Made by a program: the position numbers and the translations under genes | The notes under the pieces: model-generated | What the model was told of the DNA's origin: nothing | The model's database searches: none | The model's input: the letters and a program-made list of their open reading frames with translations, nothing else | Shown here: piece by piece, positions 1 to 7,920 of the stretch | Numbering within the stretch: the stretch's first letter is position 1 | How the letters are laid out: every line of letters starts with the position of its first letter | Assembly (NCBI RefSeq): GCF_900113035.1 | Contig: NZ_FONX01000001.1 | Location: forward strand, 482,776-546,775 | Direction of reading: 5' to 3' | Source: Paracidovorax wautersii | GTDB lineage: Bacteria > Pseudomonadota > Gammaproteobacteria > Burkholderiales > Burkholderiaceae_C | DNA length: 64,000 nucleotides

Positions 1-225
1 CGCCCCGTGTGGGCGTGTAGGTTGAACCCCCCAGATGTTGCCCTGCGCAAGCTGCGAAGCCGGTCACGCCCCGTGCGGGCGTGTGGGTTGAAACGAAATT
101 GCGCCGGGGTGACACGTTGGTTGTTTTGTCACGCCCCGCGTGGGCGTGTGGATCGAAACGTCTCCAGGTCGCTGCGCTATGCCCAAAGGGGCTTTCACGC
201 CCCACGCGGGCGTGTGAGTCAAAAC
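1..225 (+). CRISPR. End of a type I-C-like CRISPR array (4 repeats, 3 spacers)
   Basis: Four 32-nt repeats are visible at 1-28 (cut by the window edge), 63-94, 128-159 and 194-225, separated by spacers of 33-34 nt. The repeats start with GTCACGCCCC and end in GTTGAAAC or variants, which matches the type I-C repeat family with its CACGCCC/GGGCGTG stem and ATTGAAAC-like 3' handle. In that orientation the leader lies to the left, outside the window, so this is the old trailer end. All four repeats differ from each other, and the last one (TTCAC..., ending GTCAAAAC) is the most degenerate, as expected for a terminal repeat. No cas gene is in the window. Confidence 0.88.
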
Positions 226-289
226 CTGATGTGTGATCAAGCAAGCGGCAGCCGTTGGGCACAGCACCTCGTGCAAGTGCGCGGCTTTA

Positions 290-559
290 AGAACGTGTTC
301 ACGATCTCGCAGGGGATCGCGTTGGAGCGCAATCGGGATGAGTGGATGCTTCGGATGCACCGCATGGACTCATGTCCATGCAAGCAGCCGGGGCCTCCAA
401 TCGCCCGATTTCGCTCCAACCCGAAGGGCAGCGGTGTGGGCGGGCGGTCTGCGGCGTTGCGGCGCTTGTGGATAGCAGTGCTATCCACTGCGCACCGCGC
501 CTTGCATCCCATCCCGCCCACACCGCTGCGCGACCCCTGGGAGATCGTGAACACGTTCT
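290..559. repeat. Branched palindromic element, copy A (270 bp)
   Basis: This stretch begins with AGAACGTGTTCACGATCTC and ends with an imperfect inverted copy of about 30 bp. Inside are two nested inverted-repeat arms. Arm 1 pairs 321-337 with 404-420 and encloses a hairpin at 362-381 (GCATGGAC/GTCCATGC). Arm 2 pairs 428-444 with 513-529 over 17 perfect bases and encloses a hairpin at 468-488 (GTGGATAGC/GCTATCCAC). A second copy lies inverted at 13387-13668. No transposase is present and I see no clear target duplication. It could be a MITE-like non-autonomous element or a dispersed structured repeat. Open frames inside it follow from the GC-rich palindromes and are not called as genes. Confidence 0.8.
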
Positions 560-633
560 AAGAGTCGAGCTTGTTGCCGCGCTGCGAGATCGATCCACCA
601 CTCCATGGCCTGGCTTGGCTCAAACCTTCGGCC

Positions 634-1650
634 TCAAGCCCTCAGTTGCTTGAGCAATTGATTCACATCCAGCCCCCGCGCCTTTTCCTGGATCTGCGGG
701 GCGTAGCGCTGCTGCAGGCCGCGGGCCTCTTCCACGGTGCGCGAGAACGCGGACTTGAGCGTGTCGGTGTCCAGCATGCGGCCGCCGGCGTAGTAGCGGT
801 AGGCGACCTTGCCCAGCGCGTAGGTAGTGGCGAAGGAGAACGCCGAGCCGGTGGCGGCGCTGCCCACGGCGCGGCCGAGGCCGCCCATGACCTTGCCCAG
901 GAGGCCGCCCACGAGCTTGCGGCCGAACTGTTCGACGTATTGCGAGGTGAGGCCGACGCCCACGGTGGCCAGGAAGTCGGCGATGTGGCCCTTGTCCAGC
1001 TCGTAGCCGTGCAGCTTGCCGATGCGATAGACCAGCCGGGTCTGCAGCGGGATGATGGCCATGGAAGCGAGCGACTGGGGCAGCAGTTCCAGCGCGCCGT
1101 TGAGGATGGCGGCGTTGAGGATCATCGAATCGACCTCGGCCTGCGGGACCGCTGGCTGGGCTGCTCCAGCGGGCGGCGCTGCCGCAGGGGCGACCATCGC
1201 AACGGCGTCGGCGGCGACGCCCGCACCGCGGCCCCACTGCTCCGCGGCGATGGGGGCGGCCACCAGCGGCGCGGCGGCCAGGGCGTCGGCCTGGGCCACG
1301 ACGTCCCGGGCCTGCTCGGGCGCCAGTTGCAGGGCGGTGGAAAGGCGCTGCAGGAAGGCCTTTTCCTTCGCATTGCATTCGCCGTCGGCATCGCACACGC
1401 CCACGGCCATTTCGTAGGCCAGTTGGCGCAGGGCGGGCGTGTCCAGGTCGGCGGCGGCGTCTTCCAGGCGCACGCGCTGCAGCAGCACGTCCTGGTAGAG
1501 CTTCATCAGATCGATGCCGCTGCCGGCGCTCAGCGACTGGGCGAGTTCGCGCAGATGGTCGCGCTCGCGCTCGTCCTTGTGTTCGTCGGCGAAGGCGGCC
1601 AGGAGGCCGATGGCCATCACGGCGCGGGTGTGTTGGGGCTGCAGGTTCAT
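634..1650 (-). CDS. TerB-like/DUF697-like protein
   Basis: 338 aa, function unknown. The N-terminal ~110 residues are helical and rich in acidic and alanine residues (DADGECNAKEKAFLQRL), resembling the TerB/DUF533 fold found in tellurite-resistance and related proteins. A low-complexity Ala/Pro linker (about residues 130-180) leads to a C-terminal half (about 185-305) with glycine-rich hydrophobic helices, typical of the DUF697/YcjF-type domain that in other proteins sits behind a GTPase. No GTPase motif is present here. The start at 1650 has a GAGGA ribosome site upstream. It stands alone between the palindromic element and the DUF3579 gene. A membrane-stress role is only a guess from domain associations. 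Confidence 0.72.
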   Translation of the reverse strand: MNLQPQHTRAVMAIGLLAAFADEHKDERERDHLRELAQSLSAGSGIDLMKLYQDVLLQRVRLEDAAADLDTPALRQLAYEMAVGVCDADGECNAKEKAFLQRLSTALQLAPEQARDVVAQADALAAAPLVAAPIAAEQWGRGAGVAADAVAMVAPAAAPPAGAAQPAVPQAEVDSMILNAAILNGALELLPQSLASMAIIPLQTRLVYRIGKLHGYELDKGHIADFLATVGVGLTSQYVEQFGRKLVGGLLGKVMGGLGRAVGSAATGSAFSFATTYALGKVAYRYYAGGRMLDTDTLKSAFSRTVEEARGLQQRYAPQIQEKARGLDVNQLLKQLRA

Positions 1651-1909
1651 GGCAACGCTTTCCTCGTCAGGTGGCAGAAGGAAAAAAGAGACGGATGGAC
1701 GGACGGATGGAGGACGACGCGGGCGGCGGCCGTCGTCATCGGGCCCCTGCGGTCTGGGCGTTGTTGTGGTGCAGGGCGGATCGCGGGGTTCGCGCAGGCG
1801 GCACGCACCTGGCGGAACACGGATCAGGCTGGCTATCTGGGGCCAGGATGGGGGTTTTCAACCGAAAGCGAAGCGGCGGCGGCAGCAGCGCCGGCCGCGA
1901 AGGCAACCC

Positions 1910-2257
1910 TCAGCCCTTGCGGGGGGCTGGCGCGCTGACCGCGTCGGCCTTTTCTTCGGGCAGCAGGCAGGCTTCGGCGACCTGCAGGTTGTTGTCGCGG
2001 GCGAAGTTGAGGACGAAGTCCCAGGCCATGGGTTCGTGGCCCTGCAGGTCGCGGTGGACGACCACGCACTTGACGCCGTCGATGGTGGTGGGCACGCACC
2101 AGGGCGAATAGCTCAGGTGGCTGCCGGGGCGTGCGCCGCCGGGGCGGAACTGGCTCATGACCCCGGCCAGCCGCTCCGCCCAGTCGCTGGGGCGGAAGGT
2201 TTTCCCATCGTGGGTGATGCCTTGGATGAAGACTTCTTTGGAGGAGGGAGAAACCAT
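1910..2257 (-). CDS. DUF3579 family protein
   Basis: 115 aa, soluble, function unknown. The sequence from MVSPSSKEVFIQGITHDG onward fits the DUF3579 family of Betaproteobacteria in length and pattern (tryptophan-rich motif PSDWAERL, then YSPWCVPTTIDGVKCVVV). The frame stays open upstream to 2416, but the start at 2257 is chosen because it follows a purine-rich GGAGGGAGAAACC stretch and the upstream part is low-complexity and unconserved in character. The family usually lies beside argD/argF in related genomes, as here, where it is divergent from argD. The C-terminal 15 residues are Ala/Pro/Lys-rich and probably unstructured. Confidence 0.75.
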   Translation of the reverse strand: MVSPSSKEVFIQGITHDGKTFRPSDWAERLAGVMSQFRPGGARPGSHLSYSPWCVPTTIDGVKCVVVHRDLQGHEPMAWDFVLNFARDNNLQVAEACLLPEEKADAVSAPAPRKG

Positions 2258-2435
2258 CGGTGGGGATTCGTTGGGGCTGGGCGGCGGGGTCTGCCGGCAG
2301 GCGGCGATTCTAACTCTTATATAAGAGCTAACCCTATAAGTTCCCCCAAAGCCCCGCGCCCTTGCGGTTGCACGCACGGGCGCGCACGCATGGCTGTGAT
2401 GCGCAATCGTCAACATGCTGCCATGGGGCAGCGCC

Positions 2436-2441
2436 TAGAAT
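2436..2441 (+). promoter_or_regulatory. Possible -10 box of the argD-argF promoter
   Basis: TAGAAT lies about 70 bp before the argD start in the divergent gap between the DUF3579 gene and argD. A good -35 at the right spacing is not obvious, so this is weak, single-motif evidence. Confidence 0.25.
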
Positions 2442-2507
2442 CGTGCCTCGATTTCGCCGGTCACCGCACCGGCAGCCATCCTTGTGCAACGTCTGGAGAT
2501 TCCCGCA

Positions 2508-3707
2508 ATGACCGCTTCCGCCCCGGCCGCCGCTTCGCCCCACGTGATGACCACCTACGGGCGCCTGCCCATCGCCCTCGAACGCGGCGAAGGGGTGCGC
2601 GTGTGGGACGTGAACGGCAAGCAGTACCTCGACGCGCTGGGCGGCATCGCGGTCAACACGGTGGGCCACAACCATCCCAAGCTGGTGCCGGCGCTGCAGG
2701 ACCAGGTCGCCAAGCTGATCCACAGCTCCAACTACTACCACGTGCCGCTGCAGGAAGAGCTGGCGAAGATGCTGGTCGAGCGCTCGGGCCTGACCAACGT
2801 GTTCTTCTGCAATTCGGGCCTGGAGGCCAACGAGGCCGCCCTGAAGCTGGCCCGCAAGTACGGCCACGACAAGGGCATAGACAAGCCCGTGGTGGTGGTC
2901 TATGAGAAGGCCTTCCACGGCCGCTCCATCGCCACGCTGTCGGCCACCGGCAACCCCAAGGTGCAGGCCGGCTTCGGCCCGCTGGTCGAAGGCTTCATCC
3001 GCGTGCCGATGAACGACATCGAGGCCATCAAGAAGGCCACCGAGGGCAACCCGAACGTGGTGGCGGTGTTCTTCGAGACCATCCAGGGCGAAGGCGGCGT
3101 GAACCCCATGCGCATCGAATACCTGCAGCAGCTGCGCGAGCTGTGCAACGAGCGCGACTGGCTGATGATGATCGACGAGGTGCAGTGCGGCATGGGCCGC
3201 ACAGGCAAGTGGTTCGCCCACCAGTGGGCGGGCATCAAGCCCGACGTGATGCCGCTGGCCAAGGGCCTGGGCTCGGGCGTGCCGATCGGCGCGGTGGTGG
3301 CGGGCCCCAAGGCGGCCGGCATCTTCGGCGTCGGCAACCACGGCACCACCTTCGGCGGCAACCCGCTGGCCATGCGGGCCGGCGTGGAAACCATCCGCAT
3401 CATGGAAGAAGAAGGCCTGCTGCAGAACGCGGCCGACGTGGGCGCGCACCTGAAGGCCGCGCTGGAACGCGAGCTGGGCGGGCTGCCGGGCGTCAAGGAG
3501 ATCCGCGGCCAGGGCCTGATGATCGGCGTCGAGCTGGACCGCCCCTGCGGCGTGCTGGTGGGCCGCGCGGCCGAAGCCGGTCTGCTGCTGTCGGTGACGG
3601 CCGACAGCGTGATCCGCATGGTGCCCTCGCTCACCCTCACCCGGGCAGAGGCCGACGAGATCGTCGCCCTGCTGGCTCCCCTGGTCAAAGCGCTGCTCGC
3701 CGAATGA
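2508..3707 (+). CDS. argD: Acetylornithine aminotransferase
   Basis: 399 aa class III PLP aminotransferase that makes N-acetylornithine from N-acetylglutamate semialdehyde in arginine synthesis. Visible family features are the substrate/phosphate loop NSGLEANEAALKLAR (about 105-120), the PLP-contacting MIDEVQCGMGRTGKW (about 222-236), and the Schiff-base lysine in PLAKGLGSGVPIGA (about 250). Length is usual for ArgD. The start at 2508 is used because GGAGA lies upstream, although the frame is open from 2484. The stop overlaps the argF start by 4 nt (ATGA), so the two are translationally coupled. Succinyl-ornithine or GABA aminotransferase are related families, but the coupling to argF supports ArgD. 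Confidence 0.93.
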   Translation: MTASAPAAASPHVMTTYGRLPIALERGEGVRVWDVNGKQYLDALGGIAVNTVGHNHPKLVPALQDQVAKLIHSSNYYHVPLQEELAKMLVERSGLTNVFFCNSGLEANEAALKLARKYGHDKGIDKPVVVVYEKAFHGRSIATLSATGNPKVQAGFGPLVEGFIRVPMNDIEAIKKATEGNPNVVAVFFETIQGEGGVNPMRIEYLQQLRELCNERDWLMMIDEVQCGMGRTGKWFAHQWAGIKPDVMPLAKGLGSGVPIGAVVAGPKAAGIFGVGNHGTTFGGNPLAMRAGVETIRIMEEEGLLQNAADVGAHLKAALERELGGLPGVKEIRGQGLMIGVELDRPCGVLVGRAAEAGLLLSVTADSVIRMVPSLTLTRAEADEIVALLAPLVKALLAE

Positions 3708-4633
3708 ACGTGCCCCCCATGAAGCATTACCTGCAATTCAACGATCTCTCGGCCGACGAATACAACTACCTGTTCAGCCGCGCCGCCCTCATCAAGGGCA
3801 AGTTCAAGAGCTACGAGAAGTACCACCCGCTGGCGGACCGCACGCTGGCCATGATCTTCGAGAAGGCCAGCACCCGCACGCGCGTGAGCTTCGAGGCCGG
3901 CATGTACCAGCTGGGCGGCAGCGTGGTCCACCTGACCACGGGCGACAGCCAGCTGGGCCGCGCCGAGCCCATCGAGGACAGCGCCCGCGTCATCAGCCGC
4001 ATGACCGACCTGGTGATGATCCGCACCTACGAGCAGTCCAAGATCGAGCGCTTCGCCGCCCATTCGCGCGTGCCGGTCATCAACGGCCTCACGAACGAAT
4101 TCCACCCCTGCCAGATCCTGGCGGACCTCTTCACCTACATCGAGCACCGCGGCTCCATCCGCGGCAAGGTGGTGGCCTGGGTGGGCGACGGCAACAACAT
4201 GGCCAACACCTGGCTGCAGGCGGCCGAGCTGCTGGACTTCACGGTGCACGTCTCCACGCCCAGCGGCTACGAGATCGACCATGCCGTGGCCGGCGTGCAG
4301 CACGGCAGCAGCAGCTGCAAGGTGTTCAAGGACCCGATGCAGGCCTGCGCCGGCGCCGACCTGGTGACCACCGACGTCTGGACCAGCATGGGCTACGAGG
4401 CCGAGAACGAGGCCCGCAAGAAGGCCTTCGCCGACTGGTGCGTGGACCGCGACATGATGGCCGTGGCCCAGCCCGATGCCCTCTTCATGCACTGCCTGCC
4501 CGCCCATCGCGGCGAAGAGGTCGAGGCCGAGGTGATCGACGGCCCGCAGTCGGTCGTCTGGGACGAGGCCGAGAACCGCATGCACGTGCAGAAGGCGCTG
4601 ATGGAATACCTGCTGCTGGGCCGGGTGGATTGA
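3704..4633 (+). CDS. argF: Ornithine carbamoyltransferase
   Basis: 309 aa. Makes citrulline from ornithine and carbamoyl phosphate in the cytoplasm. The carbamoyl-phosphate motif FEKASTRTRVSFE is near residue 50, the HPCQ motif near 130 (NEFHPCQILADL), and the ornithine-binding FMHCLPAHRGEEV near 265, all intact. The start overlaps the argD stop (ATGA); an in-frame ATG at 3719 (MKHYL) is a possible alternative giving a protein five residues shorter. The gene is followed after 46 bp by an unrelated-looking frame starting at a GTG. Confidence 0.95.
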   Translation: MNVPPMKHYLQFNDLSADEYNYLFSRAALIKGKFKSYEKYHPLADRTLAMIFEKASTRTRVSFEAGMYQLGGSVVHLTTGDSQLGRAEPIEDSARVISRMTDLVMIRTYEQSKIERFAAHSRVPVINGLTNEFHPCQILADLFTYIEHRGSIRGKVVAWVGDGNNMANTWLQAAELLDFTVHVSTPSGYEIDHAVAGVQHGSSSCKVFKDPMQACAGADLVTTDVWTSMGYEAENEARKKAFADWCVDRDMMAVAQPDALFMHCLPAHRGEEVEAEVIDGPQSVVWDEAENRMHVQKALMEYLLLGRVD

Positions 4634-4679
4634 AGCAAGAAGTCCCCGCCTTCAGCCGGAGAGCAGCATCGAAGCGCGC

Positions 4680-5333
4680 GTGAAAGGCCCGGCCACGTCA
4701 CTCATCGACCGGTATCTGCCGCACTACCAGTTCGTGGAACGCCACGCCCTGCGCGTGCAGGCCACGCCTGCCGCGCTGCTGGACCGGGCTGCGGACCCGG
4801 CGGTACATGAAGACCCTTTCATCGCCCGCTGCATCGCGCTGCGCGAAGCACCCGCCCGCCTTCTGGCACGTTGCGGCATGCAGGCCCGGCTGCCGCAGCG
4901 ACCGTTCGGCCTGGTGGACTTCACCGGCCTGGGCCGCAGCGAAGGCGAGATCGCCTTCGGCCTGGCAGGCCGGTTCTGGCAGGCCGACTACGGGCTCGTG
5001 CGCTTCGATGACCCGCAGGCTTTCGAACACGCCAGCTCACCCCAGTTCGATGGCGCCGCGCGGCTGGTGTTGAACTTCACGGCACGACCACTGCAGGACG
5101 GCAGCACCCTGCTGTCCACCGAAACCCGCGTGCATTGCCCCGATGCGGCCACGCAGCGGCGCTTCACGCCTTATTGGCTGCTGATTCGCCCGGTCAGCGG
5201 GCTGATACGGCGGCGCATCCTGCGGCGCCTGGAAGCAGCGGGCGGCGCATCCTGCGGCGCCTGGAAGCAGCGGCCGGCGCAGCCGCGAAGGCCTAGGAGC
5301 GGTTGCCAGCCTCACATGCCGGCAAGCCTGTAG
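4680..5333 (+). CDS. Unrecognised protein, C-terminus altered by tandem duplication
   Basis: As it stands the frame encodes 217 aa from a GTG start just after argF. I do not recognise it with confidence. The segment LSTETRVHCPDAATQRRF followed by YWLLIRPVSGLIRRRILRRL resembles the end of DUF2867-type (SRPBCC-like) proteins. It has no signal peptide or membrane span. At 5211-5274 a 32-bp unit is present twice in tandem. Because 32 is not a multiple of 3, the frame shifts and about 30 unrelated residues rich in Arg, Pro and Gly are added. With one unit removed, the protein would end at the TAG at 5294-5296 with a short Ala-rich tail. The N-terminal part is therefore probably intact. Confidence 0.6.
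   Translation: MKGPATSLIDRYLPHYQFVERHALRVQATPAALLDRAADPAVHEDPFIARCIALREAPARLLARCGMQARLPQRPFGLVDFTGLGRSEGEIAFGLAGRFWQADYGLVRFDDPQAFEHASSPQFDGAARLVLNFTARPLQDGSTLLSTETRVHCPDAATQRRFTPYWLLIRPVSGLIRRRILRRLEAAGGASCGAWKQRPAQPRRPRSGCQPHMPASL
5211..5274 (+). repeat. 32-bp tandem duplication inside a gene
   Basis: Two head-to-tail copies (5211-5242 and 5243-5274) that begin CGGCGCATCCTGCGGCGCCT are identical except at the last base. The unit itself contains a short internal CGGCGC repeat that could have promoted slippage. It shifts the reading frame of the gene at 4680. Confidence 0.93.
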
Positions 5334-5395
5334 CGCTCGGAAGCCCTCGACAGTCCGCTACGGAAAAGAGAGCAACCTCCACGGTCACGGGAGGC

Positions 5396-5641
5396 TCAGC
5401 GCCGCGAAGCGGGCATGGCCACCGGCTTCTCGGCGGCCTCGCCCTGCGGTGCGACGGAAGACGAGGCGCAGGAGCCGCAGCTGCCGCAGGCTCCATCGCT
5501 GCCCCCGCCGCAGCCCGGTGCCTGCGCCAGCCGGCCATGCACCCGCCCCAGGCGGCTGCGCCAGCGCTGGGGCATGTAGCGCCACACGACGTAGAGCGCC
5601 GCGCAGCCCACGATCAACGCCACGATGAGGTTCTGCGCCAT
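5396..5641 (-). CDS. FeoB-associated Cys-rich membrane peptide
   Basis: 81 aa. One N-terminal membrane span (about residues 5-21, LIVALIVGCAALYVVW) is followed by a basic stretch (RYMPQRWRSRLGR) and a Cys/Gly-rich segment with CGGG, CGSC and CASS at about 44-60. Small peptides of this layout (FeoC-like, DUF6587-like) follow feoB in many Proteobacteria and are thought to help assemble or regulate the ferrous iron transporter. The gene starts five bases after the feoB stop on the same strand, so it is the third gene of a feoA-feoB-small-peptide operon. The cysteines could bind iron or sense redox state, but this is inference. Confidence 0.75.
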   Translation of the reverse strand: MAQNLIVALIVGCAALYVVWRYMPQRWRSRLGRVHGRLAQAPGCGGGSDGACGSCGSCASSSVAPQGEAAEKPVAMPASRR

Positions 5642-5646
5642 GGCGG

Positions 5647-7569
5647 CTAGCCTCCGCCCATCGCCAGGGCGACGTGGTAGGTGATGAAGCTGGCGATGTA
5701 GGCCAGGCCGAAGAGATAGGACGCCATCGCCAGCGGCCAGCGCCAGCTGTTGGTCTCGCGGCGCACGGCCGCGATGGTGGAGATGCACTGCGGCGCGAAG
5801 ATGAACCACACCAGCAGCGACAGCGCGGTGGCCAGCGACCAGCTCTGCGCGATCAGCGGACCCAGCTGCGCGGCGGTCTCGTCGCCGGTGGCGGACAGCG
5901 CATACACCGTGCCCAGCGCGCCCACGGCCACCTCGCGCGCGGCCATGCCGGGCACCAGGGCGATGGAGATCTGCCAGTTGAAGCCGATGGGCGCGAAGAC
6001 CACTTCGAGCAGGCTGCCGATGCGGCCGGCGAAGCTGTATTCGATGGCCGGGCCGGTGGCGCCGTCGGGCGGAGCGGGGAACGACGAGAGGAACCACAGC
6101 AGCACGGTCACGGCCAGGATGATGCCGCCCACGCGGCGCAGGAAGATCAGCGCGCGTTCCCAGAGGCCGATGCCCAGGCCACGCAGGCTGGGCCAGCGGT
6201 AGGCCGGCAGCTCCATCATCAGGGGCGCCGCGGCGGCACGGCCGCGCAGCAGCTTGGCCGCGCCCGCCACCGCCATGGCGCTCAGGATACCGCCCAGGTA
6301 GAGCGCGAACAGCACCAGCCCCTGCAGGTTGAAGAGGCCGCCCACGGTGCGCGCCGGAATGAAGGCCGCGATCAGCAGCGCATACACCGGCAGGCGCGCC
6401 GAGCAGGTCATGAGCGGCGCGATCATGATGGTCACCAGCCGGTCGCGCCAGTGCGGGATGGAGCGCGTGGCCATGATGCCGGGGATGGCGCAGGCGAAGC
6501 TCGACAGGAGCGGAATGAACGAGCGCCCCGAGAGCCCCACCGTGCCCATGATGCGGTCCAGCAGGAAGGCCGCGCGCGGCAGGTAGCCGGAATCCTCCAG
6601 CACCAGGATGAAGAAGAACAAAATCAGGATCTGCGGCAGGAAGACCACCACGCCGCCCGCGCCGGCGATGATGCCGTCGGTCAGCAGGCTGCGCAGCACG
6701 CCTTCGGCCATGTGGGCGTTGACCCACTCGCCCGCCGACGCGGTGAGGCCCTCGATCCAGCCCATGGGCGTCTCGGCCCAGCTGAACACGGCCTGGAACA
6801 TCAGGAACAGCGTGACGGCCAGCAGCATCAGGCCCCAGACGGGGTGCAGCACCACGGCGTCGATGCGGTCGTCGCGGTGCAGGCTGACCTGCGGGCCGCG
6901 CACGGCGAGATCCATCACGCGGCGCACTTCCTGGTGCAGCTGCATCACATGCTGCTGCGGGTCGGCGGGGGCCGCCGCAGCGGATTCGGCGGGAACGCTG
7001 GCGGCGAGCGCCGCGGGCTGCACGGCGTCGAGCCAGCGCACCAGATCCTGCGCGCCGCCGCTCTTCACGCCCACGGTGGCGATCACCGGCATGCCCAGCT
7101 CGCGCGAGAGCGCCTCGCGGTCGATCACGATGCCCTGGCGCTCGGCCATGTCGCTCATGTTCAGCACCAGCACCATGGGCAGGCCCAGCGCGCGCGCTTC
7201 CAGCACCAGCCGCAGATTGAGCCGCAGATGGGTGGCGTCGGTCACGCAGACCAGCAGCTCGGGCACGGGCTCGCCCGCCCGGCGGCCGGTGACGATGTCG
7301 CGGGTGACGGCCTCGTCCGCGCTCTGGGCGTGCAGGCTGTAGGCGCCGGGCAGGTCCAGCACGCGCACGCGGCGGCCGCTGGCGGTGGTGAGCGAGCCTT
7401 CCTTGCGCTCGACGGTCACGCCGGCGTAGTTGGCCACCTTCTGGCGGGCGCCGGTCAGCAGGTTGAAGAGCGCGGTCTTGCCGCAGTTGGGGTTGCCCAG
7501 CAGCGCGATGCGCAGCGGCTGGCCTGCGGGCTGCATGGCGCTGGAGGAGGCGGTCGCGGTGGTGTTCAT
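5647..7569 (-). CDS. feoB: Ferrous iron transport protein B
   Basis: 640 aa inner-membrane Fe(II) transporter with an N-terminal G-protein domain. G1 is GNPNCGKTALFN (about 25-36), G3 is DLPGAYSL (about 72-79), and G4 is LNMSD (about 136). The membrane part has the FeoB gate regions, for example the conserved segment at about residues 335-355 (FIPLLSSFACAIPGIMATRS), and ends in spans around FAPQCISTIAAVRRET, where the conserved Cys lies. It is shorter than the ~770-residue enterobacterial protein but typical for Burkholderiales. It overlaps feoA by 4 nt and is followed by the small Cys-rich gene. Probably Fur-regulated through the site upstream of feoA. Confidence 0.96.
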   Translation of the reverse strand: MNTTATASSSAMQPAGQPLRIALLGNPNCGKTALFNLLTGARQKVANYAGVTVERKEGSLTTASGRRVRVLDLPGAYSLHAQSADEAVTRDIVTGRRAGEPVPELLVCVTDATHLRLNLRLVLEARALGLPMVLVLNMSDMAERQGIVIDREALSRELGMPVIATVGVKSGGAQDLVRWLDAVQPAALAASVPAESAAAAPADPQQHVMQLHQEVRRVMDLAVRGPQVSLHRDDRIDAVVLHPVWGLMLLAVTLFLMFQAVFSWAETPMGWIEGLTASAGEWVNAHMAEGVLRSLLTDGIIAGAGGVVVFLPQILILFFFILVLEDSGYLPRAAFLLDRIMGTVGLSGRSFIPLLSSFACAIPGIMATRSIPHWRDRLVTIMIAPLMTCSARLPVYALLIAAFIPARTVGGLFNLQGLVLFALYLGGILSAMAVAGAAKLLRGRAAAAPLMMELPAYRWPSLRGLGIGLWERALIFLRRVGGIILAVTVLLWFLSSFPAPPDGATGPAIEYSFAGRIGSLLEVVFAPIGFNWQISIALVPGMAAREVAVGALGTVYALSATGDETAAQLGPLIAQSWSLATALSLLVWFIFAPQCISTIAAVRRETNSWRWPLAMASYLFGLAYIASFITYHVALAMGGG

Positions 7570-7904
7570 GCGGCGACGCCCTCCGGCTGCTGCACATGCG
7601 CCTGGACCTGCACCTGCACCAGCGCGGCCTCGTGCCGGCGCAGCGCGAAGGTGGCCTGGCCCACGCGCACGGCGATCGGGTCGCCGCCCGGCAGGCTGCG
7701 GGCCACCACGCGCACGGGTTCGCCGGGCAGGAAGCCGATTTCCATCAACCGGAGCACCAGATCCCGCTCGGCGGCGCTCTGCGCCGGCAGCAGTGCCGTG
7801 ACCGTGGCAGGAACGTCGCGTGCCAATGTGTCGAGCCGGGCGCCCGGCGCGCTTGCAGCGGCTGGCGCCAGGGAGGCGGTAGCGCCATCCTGGAAAATTT
7901 TCAT
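7566..7904 (-). CDS. feoA: Ferrous iron transport protein A
   Basis: 112 aa cytosolic SH3-like protein that supports FeoB. The family motif region LRLMEIGFLPGEPVRVVA (about 50-67) and the C-terminal FALRRHEAALVQV are clear. The first 30 residues are an Ala-rich extension not typical of shorter FeoA proteins, and the start could in principle lie further in, although the ATG at 7904 is the one nearest the putative Fur site. It overlaps feoB (ATGA). Confidence 0.92.
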   Translation of the reverse strand: MKIFQDGATASLAPAAASAPGARLDTLARDVPATVTALLPAQSAAERDLVLRLMEIGFLPGEPVRVVARSLPGGDPIAVRVGQATFALRRHEAALVQVQVQAHVQQPEGVAA

Positions 7905-7920
7905 GTCGGGAGCAATTTTG

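Noticed and set aside
237-554. Frame beginning MFTISQG on the minus strand of element A, also on the plus strand of copy B (13392-13670)
   Set aside because: Both copies keep it open (the length difference is 12 bases, a multiple of three), but other frames are open too, there is no ribosome site, and the palindromic structure explains the sequence better.
1651-1909. GGAC/GGAT short tandem stretch near 1690-1712
   Set aside because: Too short and imperfect to call as a repeat; the rest of the gap has no supported feature.
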